Source: Pterobdella sp. o SKG-2022
Lineage: Eukaryota > Annelida > Clitellata > Hirudinida > Piscicolidae
Assembly (NCBI GenBank): GCA_964035795.1
Contig: OZ038320.1
Span: 33,219,456 to 33,283,455, forward strand
Direction: 5' to 3'
Length of the DNA stretch: 64,000 nucleotides
The position numbers and the translations under genes are program-made. Below are positions 43,801-53,676 of this stretch, one piece after another (positions within the stretch are counted from its first letter, which is position 1; each line of letters opens with the position of its first letter). The notes beneath the pieces are model-generated. The model saw only the letters and a program-made list of their open reading frames with translations. It did no database searches and was not told the DNA's origin.

Positions 43801-45498
43801 TTTAAACTAATAAAAATTCAAAATTTAATTTGTAGGTAAGCATTAGAACTAAGGGTGCAAATGGGGTTATTATAGTTGCAGCAGCACAGTGGTTCAGGCA
43901 GTGGAGGGTTTTTAAATGAGGAGAGCATGGAGTGTGCAAGTCAGTATTGAGGAGAACGTTAGTCATATAGTTCTGGACTTGTTAATATTGGTGTGAGAAG
44001 GGTCAATTTACAGAGTTACAGTTATGCATTGCAAACATGATGGAAGCAACAGTTAAGTTGTGAAGAGTTTATGCCTTGAGACGTCTTCGTGTCAGCTTGA
44101 TTTCCTGGATGTGAGTATTGAATGGTTGGTTTTTGAAGATGCTGGGTGAGAGAATGCTGTCAAGTTTGGCACCTAAAATTTCAGTTTGAATTGAGGTTCG
44201 CATGTATAGGCTGGCTGTGTTGATGCTTTTTGAAAATTTATTTGTTTCTACGAGTGTTTGTTTCGTCTAGATTAAGCTTGAGTAGATTAAGCTTATTGTC
44301 ATGTGAAGACTCACAAGTGAGGGCAATGTCGCACGCATATTAGTGGAAGATGAGTTCCTAGCAATCAAAAAAGGAAGCCTTCGCTTGCCTTCTCATCATT
44401 TGCCTTAGTTTGTGAGGTCGAGATTGGCTTCTATTTGCATTTTTCCTGAACTTGTTGCACGAAAATTTTTAAAACAAATCATTCATTTTTTGATGCTGCC
44501 GAAATGTTATTTTGATATTTTAGAAATGCATTTACCGGCCGCCATTTTTTTTAAGGGAGAATAAAACTTCATTTTGAAAATTTCAGTTGAAGAAATTCTG
44601 AAATTCATCAAAGGTTATCAACATTTGTTTTGGAATTTGTAAAATTATAAAAAATTGAGTTTGAAAAAAATAAAACTAGAGCTTTGTTACATTTTTGAAT
44701 TAAAATCGAATTTACGACATTCACAATTCACTCTCCCAAAGGTGTAGACAAAATTTTTTGGATCATAGGGATCTCAGGAGTCCTTGTGATCCTAGTAGTC
44801 ATTATTATAGGGTATATTTTTTGTTACCACTCGACTTTGAATCAAATTTCAATTTTTTTTGTAATTGCCTCTATTCATCGATTTGAGTGAATATATTATT
44901 TTTCAGATTCAAACGGAAATTGGCGACTGTTTTCGAATCAAAAAATAGTTCTGAAATGTCTCTATTCAAATTTCTTGACATAGAGCAAATGAAAGTATTC
45001 AATATGAAAACCAAAAAAGAGAAGAACAAAATAGTATTAGAGCAAGTTCTTGCAGATGAGAGAAAATTGGAGAAAAAGAAGATTACCGAAAACCAAAAAA
45101 GATTTGGCCAGATTGATTTGCAGACTCAAAAAGAAAAAGAAATAAAAGAAACTGTAGTAAGCAACAAAAAAACATCAAAAGTTGAATCCAAAAGAGAATT
45201 AGCTATTCAGAGGAATGATGAAAAAAAGAAATCAAAGATTGATGATGGTGAGAAGAGTAACAGAAATAAAAAACCTAATATGACTAAAGACAAATCAAAA
45301 AGAAAGACTAAAAATAAAGAATTTACAAAAAAAGTAGACAATGAAAACAATGGAAGAGATAATGAAAACAAGAACATTGAATTTGATGATCTGAACATAA
45401 ATGAAGAAGTTGGGAGAGAAATGGCTATTCAAAAGAATGATGGGAAAAAAACAAAAAGTGAACTTGTTGAAGGGTCAGTTGCAAAACATGTTGAATGA
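37806..45498 (+). CDS. Unrecognised single-pass membrane protein with duplicated three-exon ectodomain module (5' end missing)
   Basis: Nine exons join in phase: 37806-37938 (A1), 38058-38129 (B1), 38540-38676 (C1), 39148-39277 (A2), 39596-39667 (B2), 40351-40496 (C2), 43575-43709 (Thr/Pro stalk), 44742-44811 (membrane helix), 44907-45498 (tail). A1 and A2 share ELLxxKDxxKxxYCxG and G(F/Y)P(I/L)K. B1 and B2 are both 72 bp and share (E/D)CV. C1 and C2 share xxVCxxKxxT near their ends. The stalk is TTLGPT repeated about seven times. The helix is DKIFWIIGISGVLVILVVII. The tail is Lys/Glu/Asn-rich with ELAIQRND and EMAIQKND repeated. I recognise no family. Introns hold a LINE, two SINEs and two hairpin elements. 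About 495 residues are mapped; the start and signal peptide are not. Confidence 0.75.
38220..38382 (+). mobile_element. tRNA-derived SINE, copy 2 (damaged head)
   Basis: It shares AATTAGCACCTGTT, ACATTAAATTTGTAGCA, GATTTGATCTATAAG and CTTTATAAATACCACATTACAT with copy 1. The B box and A box are partly lost (GGGTTCGACAATTAGC joins the tRNA head directly to the body). It lies between exons B1 and C1 of the membrane-protein gene. Confidence 0.8.
39330..39505. mobile_element. Hairpin element with about 55-bp inverted arms
   Basis: The left arm (GAATGAAAACACTTTCTTGAG...TTTCATGAAGATTTTCGTAAGATGAC) and right arm (GTCCTCTTACGAAAAGCTTCGTGGATTAAAATAATCTTCAAAAAGTGTC) are inverted repeats. The loop is about 45 bp and there is no coding capacity. 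It lies between exons A2 and B2. Confidence 0.85.
40666..42640 (+). mobile_element. Decayed LINE in an intron of the membrane-protein gene
   Basis: 40666-41091 gives the linker between endonuclease and reverse transcriptase (NDWQRFMKNGELINRF..., EECVPLKHKYNFRISWENK, EQQKYLQLKIHQLHNAAKN). Broken reverse-transcriptase pieces follow (GFRPKGSTQNQILAIRR near 41580; LENEASNVGLHVNTKKTELL near 42055). The C-terminal piece is SAIWTLTKKLIKKLDGTYTRILRAVLN...CKFAGHCF at 42345-42540. Many stops. It is related to the nested LINE at 35794-36286. Confidence 0.88.
42668..42846 (-). mobile_element. tRNA-derived SINE, copy 3 (minus strand)
   Basis: Reverse complement: the head GGCTCATATAGCTCAGAGGT (A box), a B box GGATTCGTTCTC near 42782-42793, GGGCCGACAATTAGCACCTG, then AGTGCTTTGATCTCCAAG and GTGCTTTATAAATACCCCATTAG. 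The body matches copies 1 and 2. Confidence 0.85.
43217..43370. mobile_element. Hairpin element with about 55-bp inverted arms, best-preserved copy
   Basis: The left arm AACTTAATACACGAAGCTTT and the right arm AAAGCTTCGTGTATTAAGTT are exact reverse complements over 20 bp. Pairing extends outward through AAACACTA on both sides. The loop contains ACATTATCAAG. It lies in the intron upstream of the stalk exon. Confidence 0.88.
43575..43709 (+). repeat. 18-bp coding repeat: TTLGPT stalk of the membrane protein
   Basis: Seven units of ACAACACTTGGGCCAACT within one exon. Thr/Pro-rich sequence before a membrane helix is typical of an O-glycosylated stalk (inference). Confidence 0.8.
43860..44360 (-). 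mobile_element. Possible decayed reverse-transcriptase fragment
   Basis: The minus strand near 44345-44260 reads YACDIALTCESSHDNKLNLL, like a YADDIALTCE reverse-transcriptase box with one change. Stops and shifts follow. Weak call. Confidence 0.35.
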
Positions 45499-46643
45499 AC
45501 AAAACGATTGCAGACCTTCATGACACTTGCAATTAAAAAATATTCTTAGCCCACTTTTTGAAATTTTAACATTCGAATTGCTTGCTAATATAAGTGTTTT
45601 AACTTTTATAAACGTTGTTTACTAAATTCATGATTTTATAACGCTTCCTGCAAAGTCTGAGGCTTGCATCAGAGACTTTGAGGAAACAATTTTTTAAAAG
45701 TTAGAGAGTGTTATAGCAAGTTTATAGAGTTACAAAGTGTGGCAGTGAGTTTGAAAAGTTACAAAGTGTATAAATAAATGAAGGACAATATGAAGAAATC
45801 TTCTGTCAGTTCAACAAGATATTCCAATGAAGGCGGTGATTAAGGTTGTCTCATGAGCATCCTTTGTGAGGATGGAGGCCAGTGGAGTTTGTGGAGGCAG
45901 TGGTGGGATGAAGAGGGATGGTGATGGTGGAGGGATGGTGATTGTGAAGGGATAAGTTGAAATAGTTTCCACATATTTCTTTAAAAGAAACTTGTTTCAA
46001 ATGATGACGTCATATGATGGCATGTATGGGGAAACAAGCATATTTGCATGAGGTGGCATGAAACGTGGATCTTTGTTGCTCAAGATAGAACTTGCAATAA
46101 AAATTTTATTTAAAAATAATCCAATAATTTGCTTATATAGTCTGTCTCCACAATTTTTCGAAATTATTTTGAGTTGCCTAACACATGTGTCTCCATGAAG
46201 TGACACATGTGTCCTACCTAAACAGCACACGAGTTCGAAACAAAGCAACATACGTGTCTACATACGATACTAAAATGAATGGTGAATTAAAATAGAGAAG
46301 AATTCAACTGATTTATGGAATGGAAACAAAAATCAAATGTCACATAAGGATTAGAGTGGTTGTCATATTAAAAGTTACATTGGATGATTAAAATGGATAA
46401 AAGGGATGGGGTGGGTGAGAGAGAGCTTGAATAAAAGGGGTGGGGTGGGTGAGAGAGAGCTTGAATAAAAGGGGTGGGGTGGATGAGAGAGAGCTTGAAT
46501 AAAAGGGGTGGAGTGGGTGAGAAAGAGCTTGAATAAAAGGGGTGGGGTGGATTAAAAATGAGAACATAATTGTTGCTACCATCAAAAATATTATGGTACG
46601 TAAATACTTGAATATAAATGTGATAAAATTGATGATAATGAAA
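45499..46643. other. Region between two convergent genes
   Basis: It holds the 3' flank of the membrane-protein gene and, on the minus strand, the 3' flank of BLTP3. A 34-bp minisatellite sits at 46398-46550. No other gene is supported. Confidence 0.45.
46398..46550. repeat. 34-bp minisatellite AAAAGGGGTGGGGTGGGTGAGAGAGAGCTTGAAT
   Basis: Four and a half close copies just beyond the BLTP3 stop codon. On the BLTP3 strand each unit carries TTTATTC-like T-rich sequence that could hold poly(A) signals. The repeat has G-runs with quadruplex potential. Confidence 0.92.
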
Positions 46644-46750
46644 TCAATTTTTTTGATTGGTTCTCAAAATTTCAAAATGGTTTTGATTGGTTCTTGGATT
46701 TTCAGAATGGTTTTGATTGGTTCTCAGATTTTCAGAAATACCTAAATCCC
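46644..46750 (-). repeat. 30-bp coding repeat at the BLTP3 C-terminus
   Basis: Three units of about 29-30 bp (ATTTTCAGAATGGTTTTGATTGGTTCTC on plus) encode SENLRTNQNH, SENPRTNQNH and FEILRTNQKN before the stop. The repeat lies downstream of the coiled coil. Confidence 0.8.
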
Positions 46751-49700
46751 TCTGCAACTTCTCGACCAGCTTGATAAGGCAATCTCTCTCTCTCCGCATC
46801 TCATCGACTTTTTCTCTGCTCTGTCCTTCTTCCACCTTCCTTCCATCCATTCTTTTCCTTTCTTTTTCCAGTAATCTTCGAGAATTTTCTAGACTAATCT
46901 TTTCCTCCTCTAGTAGTTTTCTTTGCTTTTTTATTTTTTCCTTTTCTTTTATTATATATTCTTTCCCCCTATTCAATCTCTCTATCAAAGCTTCCTCTCC
47001 CATGCACCCTATCTGCTTTATATTTTTCCCTCCTTCTGTTGAATTTGCGAAATACAAAACGTTAGAGGTGTGTGAGAATTCAATAGACGACACCACATCA
47101 CACACCCCTCAACCATATCACCCACTTTTCACAACACATTACACCTCTCACACCACACCACACCCCTCACACCACATATACCTTCTTGTTCTTTCTTTAT
47201 TGTTCCCAAATGAAGATCCATATCAACATCGTCTTCTTCATCATCATCATTAACTTGCTTGCAATTGGCTTCACCAACACGTAACACATACGTCCCTTGC
47301 ACATCCTACAATGTAGCAACCACGTAGTCTGGAATCCATAAACAACAAAAATAAAAATATTTTTACGACCTGCAGAAGTAATGAAAAGTGGCGCACACAC
47401 AAGTCAATGGTGGCCAAATGGGACAGGATATTGCACAGCTTGGTCATGACGTCATAAGTACCCCTCCTGCTCTCAGCTGCCCCTTGCCACAAGTCTGCAA
47501 GCAGGTTCACGAACACCAGCTTGCCCATTTTGATTGTCAAAGAATCAACTATTACTTTTTTCACTTCGTCATCGTCATTCACGTCGAGTGAGATGACGTG
47601 GTGGGTAGAAGGGGCGTGATGGGTAGAAGGGGTGTGGTGGGTGACATTGTCGTCTTCATGATCTGCAAAATGGTGGTGGTGAATGGGGTGGTGAGTGATA
47701 GTTTGGGGTGTTGGATGGTGCGACTTTAAAGACGAACTTCATTGTGGTACCTGCCATGAATTTAGACTTGAACTTCCTAAAATTGATCTTGGCAAGTTCA
47801 TCGCTTGTGAGTGCTCCGATCCGGAAGTGAAAGAAACTACGTGATTGGCTGTGAGAGGCCAAGCAAGACGAGAAACGCATGCTTATAATCAAAACAGACA
47901 CCTGGAAAACAAAAAAAAATTGGCAACATCTTGTGGCGCCTCCTTCCAATCCTCACCATTCTTTTGCAAGCATCACTGCCGTCCACAATCTCATCATCAT
48001 CATCATCATCATCATTCTCTATTGCTTTTCTTTCAAAGGCGGGTTGATTCTTTTTTATTGTTAAAAAATCCACATCGCTTGAGCCACTTTTAGCTGTTTG
48101 CGTGAGTGAGTGTTTGTGTACATGTGTGAGTGTGTGTGTGCGTGTGTGAGTGTATGTGTACGTATGTGAGTGTTTGTGTACGTGTATGATAAAGAAACAT
48201 GAAAGTACCAATGCTGCTAATGAACTTCGATGACAAGGCTGTAATCGAAGTGGATTTGAGACGCTGTAACGCCATTGGTCGAAAAGGTTGAGGCGAGGAG
48301 TGTTGTGATTGGCCGAAGTCTTGCAACGAATGGTTACTACCTGGAAAGTGGAAAGAACTTTTTTATTGAAGCTTAAACCTCGTGCACTAGACACCTAACA
48401 CGCATCAATGAACCTTGTTTTTGGAAGGTGGTTGCGAGGTGGCAAATAATGGGGGGTCTGTACAAATTGTGCAATCTTTCTAGTTCTGATGTATCTTGCT
48501 TTGGAGTTGAAGTTGTGATGTTTGAGAATGAAGATGAAGAAGACGAAGATGGCAAAGATGATGATGATGATAATGATGTTGGTAACTTAGTTGAGTTTGA
48601 CAATGTGAAAATTTGAATGGAGGGTAAACGGAAGTAAAAAGTTGTTTCTAAAAATAAATCTGCATGCACAACACCAATCATGAAATGGTCATGGTCAAGC
48701 TCATTTTTAACTCTGTTCAATGTGGAGATTAGTCGCAGCAAGACACTCACGTGCCTGAGGTCTATAAATAACTTGAGATCCCTCACTGGGCAGCCAATCA
48801 CAAACACTCTTGTGGTGTCGTCGTCGCATTTATTATTACTAACATTATTTGTATTATTAGTATTTAAAACAAGCCAAAATATGAAAGATGTGGGATGCAG
48901 TAGAGTTTCTGCTGCAGCAAAGTTATTGGCATTATTGTTGCTTTTAGAATTATTTTTATCATGAGGGTTGTCCCCATTGATGTAGTCATCATTATTTTTT
49001 ACAATCACATCAGCCCAGGCAAGGACAACACGACAGTGCACCAAACACTCGTCTGCAACATAACACAACCCGCTTGTCTTCCTTTCTTTCTCTGTATTTT
49101 CGCTTGTATCTTTCTTTGTCTTCTCGCTTGTCTCTTTCTTTGTATTGTCGCCTTTTCTGGCTAAGGTACCCCCTAAATACTTACCCATCAGATCTGACTG
49201 CTCAAAGCACCTCACCTCTTCATCATAAACCTTCCGGTCATTGCCCCCCTCAACACTCCTCAGATTACACAGAAGGACCTTTGACGCTTGCATGTGAGTC
49301 TCTGCACGACTTCCTAGATGATAATCACATGGCAGAATCACCTGGTTAGGTAGTGATGATGGTTGTTATGATGATGATTATGGTGGTTATCATGATGATG
49401 AAATGGTACCCTGGGCATGAGAGCTTCTATTTGAAAGAGAGGGACATGGTTGCTGAAAGACATTCGAGGAAGTTTTTCCTGCATATATGAGTTTTCATGA
49501 TTCGTATGTATGCATGTTCATTATTCGAATGGTATTATATATTTATAGAAGAATTAGCATTCTATCTTTTATATAGCACGAAGCAAATGTTACAAGATGG
49601 AGAAAAAACTCGAGAACCAACCTTGAACCAAACCCTTCCTCCTTCCCTCCAACTATACACCTGACACACCCCCCTCCAACTATACACCTGACATCTCCCC

Positions 49701-50693
49701 TTCCAACTATACACCTGAAACACCCCCCTCCAACTATACACTTGACACCTCCCCCTCCAACTATACACCTGACACACTCCCCTCCAACTATACACCTGGC
49801 ACATCACAAGACTCACAAACCATTTTCTTGATTAGGTTTAGGCTGAAAGCATGAAGCCACATGACAGACTGATAATCTAGTCTCAATGTTAGAGGTTTCA
49901 ATGAGCAGTAGACGTTCATATCGTCGGCGCAATGGGCGGAGGTGTTGGAAGTGGATGTGGAATGGACGGAATTGGATGTGGGTGTGGAGTAGGTGGAGGT
50001 GGGTGTGAAGCGGGTAGAATTGTGAGTAGATTTGTAATCTTGACAGATATCAGTCATGTCATTCCTACTGTGAGAACTAATAAACTGATCCTTGTGCTCC
50101 AAGCCATTTACATTCAAGTCGTTTGTCATATTACTCTTACTATTATTATTATTGTTGTTGTTATGGCCGAAGTACTGAGTGACTTCGAAATGCAAAAGGG
50201 ACATAGAGGGAGGCAGAGACAAACGCTTCTTATCGCTCTGTAACAACCTGCCAATTGGCTTCTTATGTTTATTATTATTATTATTATTATTATTATCGTT
50301 GGATGAAGTGACTCTGTAGAAGCACATGTCTTCCAAGCGCATCACAATGCATGACTCATAATTATTATTGTTGTTGTTACTATTATTCTTCTTAATCTTA
50401 TTGATTTTTTCAATCCACTTTTCAGCAGCAGAATTGCATTCATCATAAAAGCACCAAGACCGCCTGGGCTCATCTGATTATGAATAATAATAATAATAAA
50501 TAATTATTTTTATTTTTTGATTTTTATAATTTTCAAAATAAGGCAAACTTCAGATACTAATTTCAACACTATTTTTTCTAAAGTTGCGCGCTAAGTAATT
50601 TCTTATTATTATTTTTTATTATTCCTGACAAACCTCTGGGTCGACAGGCATAGTAACTCACACCCAACCCACTGAAGACCATTTGAATGGCAC
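46644..50693 (-). CDS. BLTP3: BLTP3 middle and C-terminal exons
   Basis: Exons: 50693-50634, 50473-49821 (contains Asn runs and a Thr/Ser-rich insert), 49478-49410 (NHVPLFQIEALMPR), 49341-49185 (LPCDYHLGSRAETHMQAS), 49052 to about 48400 (ECLVHCRVVLAWADV...RDLKLFIDLRHVSVLLRLI), 48340-48209, 48093-47957, 47901-47751 (LIISMRFSSCLASHSQSRS), 47662-47370 (VIVDSLTIKMGKLVFVNLL), 47305-47182 and 47035-46644 (coiled coil). Acidic Asp runs and Asn runs are coded by simple repeats. Phases agree at all joins except the unresolved end near 48400. Confidence 0.85.
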
Positions 50694-51324
50694 CTGTGAC
50701 GTCACGAGCGCAACGAGGATCAACATAATAATGATGATGAAAGAAATAGTTAATTAAACTAGCCTATCAACAAAAACGATTAGAATCAAACACTTATTAA
50801 CTGAAGTTTGTATACTCGATAATGTGAGTTCAACTTGCGAAAAGCTTCGTGTTATTATTCAGTTAATACTAATAGTATTATTATTATTATTATTGATATT
50901 AATGCTGGTTAGCATATTAAAAAGAAAAATAATGGAAATGATGATAACAATTGCATTATTATTTTTATTATTTTATAAACTGAAGGAAACCTGATTGGAT
51001 TTTGCAACGGTGTCCTGAAGAGTCTGAAAAGGGACATTGGCCATCAACAANNNNNNNNNNNNNNNNNNNNNNNNNNNNNNNNNNNNNNNNNNNNNNNNNN
51101 NNNNNNNNNNNNNNNNNNNNNNNNNNNNNNNNNNNNNNNNNNNNNNNNNNNNNNNNNNNNNNNNNNNNNNNNNNNNNNNNNNNNNNNNNNNNNNNNNNNN
51201 NNNNNNNNNNNNNNNNNNNNNNNNNNNNNNNNNNNNNNNNNNNNNNNNNNATGTGTGTATGTGTATGTATGTGTGTGTGTGTATGTTTATGTGTGTCTAT
51301 GTGTGTGTGTATGTGTGTGTATGT

Positions 51325-51385
<61 letters not shown>

Positions 51386-53676
51386 GCACAGAAGTTATTA
51401 AAATATTGAAAAAAAAATTAAAACATTGGATTCAGACCACTGATGTTCTTCTTGATAGTGATCCTGATTTTTGATTGGTCAGAGATCATTCGCAGTGGGG
51501 TCGTTTCTGCCCAATCCCCCAACACATTCGCTTCTATTTTTAACGTCTGATAGTGGTTTCACAAAACATCATCTTCAAGGGCATAATGTTGTTGTTGTGG
51601 TTGCTCACCTGCCATTGAACCTGTTTGAAGAGAAGCACGTGCTGCTTATCCTTCAAACGAGTCAAGTCCAGCTTTGCTGTCTGTACAGTTGCGAAGTAGA
51701 AAAAATTACAAATTCAAAAAAAGCAAAACAAATAGTCTTTCCTAAAGTCTATCTCTGAACTCGGAGGTGACTTGGTGCCAGAAAGGTCAAACACTTGTGA
51801 GACTTTCCAAGAAGGACAAGTATGACACTGAAAACAGTGGCATGGAGCAGTGGTCCTGCCCTCAAGCAGTCTTCTAGCTGCCTCGCCTGACTGCATGATT
51901 CAAATGAAGTGGCGTTGTACCCAGGGAAGTTGGCAACATGGAGGCTTATGCATGGTATACGGGGAAGTTGAGTGAGATTGAAGGCAGCAATAGTGGAGAC
52001 GTAGGTGCATTAAGGCGAGTTATGGAGGGACGGTGCTGGGTTCAGAAATGAGTGAACAATAAATACAAGGTTGGTACCTGCCAGAAAGGATCTCTGCTGT
52101 CAATCTGTACTGTGTTCATCTGTGTGAGGTGTGCATCGTCATGGAGACATTATCCTCGATATTGGTACATGTATAATATGTTGGTATAAAAAACAAACCA
52201 CGATTGTTATTCAAAATAATATTATTATTATTTTTTTTTTATTGCTAACCTGCAAAGTGGCACAAGAGTACAGAGACTTGAACTTAATGTTCACCATCTG
52301 TGCCATTGTTTCCGTGTTTATATCATCATTTAATTTATTCATAATTTATTATTATTAATATCATTATTTAATTTATTAATAATTTATTATTATTATTATT
52401 ACTATTATTATTATTATTTGATGTATTCATATATCATATTTGCCTTTCCTTCTCTCTCACACCCACCTTGATGTTCAGGGTGATGCCATCAAGGATCTGC
52501 TCCACATACCCATACCTACTCGACCTGAAAATCACCATTCCTTCATTAGTCTCTTCTCACCCATGCTACTCACGTGGTCTACCGGAAAGATGGCGGTGTG
52601 AAACTCTGATTGGCAGAGGATGGGTCATACTCTGACGTCACCATAACAACATTCACCTCATCCAGCATCTGGGTGGAGAGATGGAAATGAGGCATGCACA
52701 CAGAATGGGAATCTAGCGTCATGAAGCCACTATACTAAAACAAAGAGGATGTGAGAGACTGTGGTGTGTACCACCCACCAGGGTTCATACCACTCACCAG
52801 GATTCATACAACCCACTAGGGTTCATACCCCTCACCAGGGTTTATACCACTCACCAGGATTCATACCACCTACCAGGGTTCATACCACCCACCAAGATTA
52901 TGGGCTGAGATCCCAGTTTGGTCCATTGCATCTGTGATGGTCATCAGTAGAAATATAAATATCCTCATTAAATGAACATTTGAGAATCAACTCAGACACA
53001 GCTTCTATTGATTCACTTGTGAACTTGAAATGACCTTGATTGTGAGTTTGGTGCAGAAGATGGACTCGAGGCTCACCCAGGCAGGTAGGTCCAGCAGGCC
53101 TGAGTGGTGAGTCATCAGTCAACTTTTTGGTGAGCCCAGTCATGGAAGCAAATGTTAAAAATTAAATGCTCAGCACTGTGAACAGACACTTAACGAAGAT
53201 GCTCGAAGGTTGTACATCTGAGTTGATGCTCTATTAATCAAGCCAGTGCACCAACATTGTTGAAGACAATAGAAGTGAGCTAAATTTTATCATTTGTTTG
53301 TATTTATAAAATGTTACCTGATATAACATGTTCATCTAGCTCCAAATTGTGAAGGTCTCCTGAGATTGTGAATGTAGTGTGGTGGAGCAGAGTGGTATGA
53401 CAGTATGTGGTGATGAAGTGGTGCAACATAAAAGGTGATATTATAATATTACAAACAAATAGAGATAACCTTTTCCTTTCAGAGCACTGAGTGAAATTTG
53501 ATCAGAAGAAAGATTCTTTGTGTATCTGTGATGGTTGAAATGTGTAAGACTAGCAAATCAATAAATAAAGTTTATCAAAGTACTTCAGATAATAAAGGAA
53601 TTCAAAATATTCATTTCGTGAATATCACTTACTTGGACAGTTGTTTAATTATCTGACTCTTGAGCAGTCCACTCAT
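46644..53676 (-). CDS. BLTP3: BLTP3 / UHRF1BP1-like bridge-like lipid-transfer protein, about 22 exons
   Basis: BLTP3 proteins (UHRF1BP1, UHRF1BP1L/SHIP164) are VPS13-related tube-forming proteins that carry lipids between membranes on endocytic vesicles. The N-terminus MSGLLKSQIIKQLSK|YTKNL matches the family start, then LHNLELDEHV, LLDLPAWVSLESIFC, YGYVEQILDGITLNIK, TVQIDSRDPFWQ, LFKQVQWQ and DQSKIRITIKK. The middle has IQMVFSGLGVSYYACRPR, RRSWCFYDECNSAAEKW, SLPPSMSLLHFEVTQYF and LRLDYQSVMWLHAF. The end is a coiled coil (RLNRGKEYIIKEKEKIKKQ), as in the family. About 1,170 residues are mapped versus about 1,440 in vertebrates. A 200-bp N gap hides at least part of one exon. Confidence 0.92.
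48094..48208 (-). other. 115-bp BLTP3 intron, CA-rich throughout
   Basis: Minus strand: donor ATTG|GTACTTTC, then a run of ACAC/CTCAC/GTACAC units, acceptor GCAAACAG|CTAAAAG. No pyrimidine tract before the acceptor. Confidence 0.75.
49640..49800. repeat. 23-26 bp minisatellite CTCCAACTATACACCTGACAC
   Basis: About six and a half units in the BLTP3 intron following exon 50473-49821. On the BLTP3 strand every unit carries CAGGTGTATAG, a donor-like sequence. Confidence 0.92.
50770..50870. mobile_element. Hairpin element copy in a BLTP3 intron (short)
   Basis: AACTTGCGAAAAGCTTCGTG and its outward flank TTATTATTCAGTTAATAC pair with ATTAACTGAA on the left. The reverse strand gives ACGAAGCTTTTCGCAAGTTG and then AACTCACATTATCGAG, the same order as in the other copies. 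Confidence 0.7.
50991..53676 (-). CDS. BLTP3: BLTP3 N-terminal exons (chorein-type start)
   Basis: Exons: 53676-53633 (ATG start), 53525-53470, 53359-53318, 53099-53035, 52734-52583, 52524-52467, 52297-52250, 52119-52078, 51680-51609, 51546-51438, and a partial exon ending at 50991 (MANVPFQTLQDTVAKSNQ) whose upstream part is in the N gap. All joins up to 51438 keep phase. The start of exon 52734 could instead be a later AG near 52650. The long plus-strand (GT)n at 51251-51382 borders the gap. Confidence 0.88.
51051..51250. other. Assembly gap (200 N)
   Basis: All N. It adjoins a (GT)n tract (51251-51382), so the gap is probably a microsatellite assembly break; its real length is unknown. Confidence 0.99.
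51251..51382. repeat. (GT)n / GTAT microsatellite at the edge of the gap
   Basis: TGTGTATGTGTG units that become a pure (TG) run at about 51330-51382. Confidence 0.95.
52765..52895. repeat. CCAGGGTTCATACCACTCA tandem repeat in a BLTP3 intron
   Basis: About six units of 19 bp between exons 53099-53035 and 52734-52583. Confidence 0.9.

Noticed and set aside
49640..49822. Second case of a splice donor amplified into a minisatellite (CAG|GTGTAT in each unit)
   Set aside because: Using the donor at 49796 breaks the phase with the next BLTP3 exon, whereas ATG|GTTTGT at 49821 keeps it; the resemblance is probably coincidental.
52898..53143. 81-codon minus-strand frame as a separate small gene
   Set aside because: It overlaps, in another frame, BLTP3 exon 53099-53035 (LLDLPAWVSLESIFC), which has family support and correct phases.
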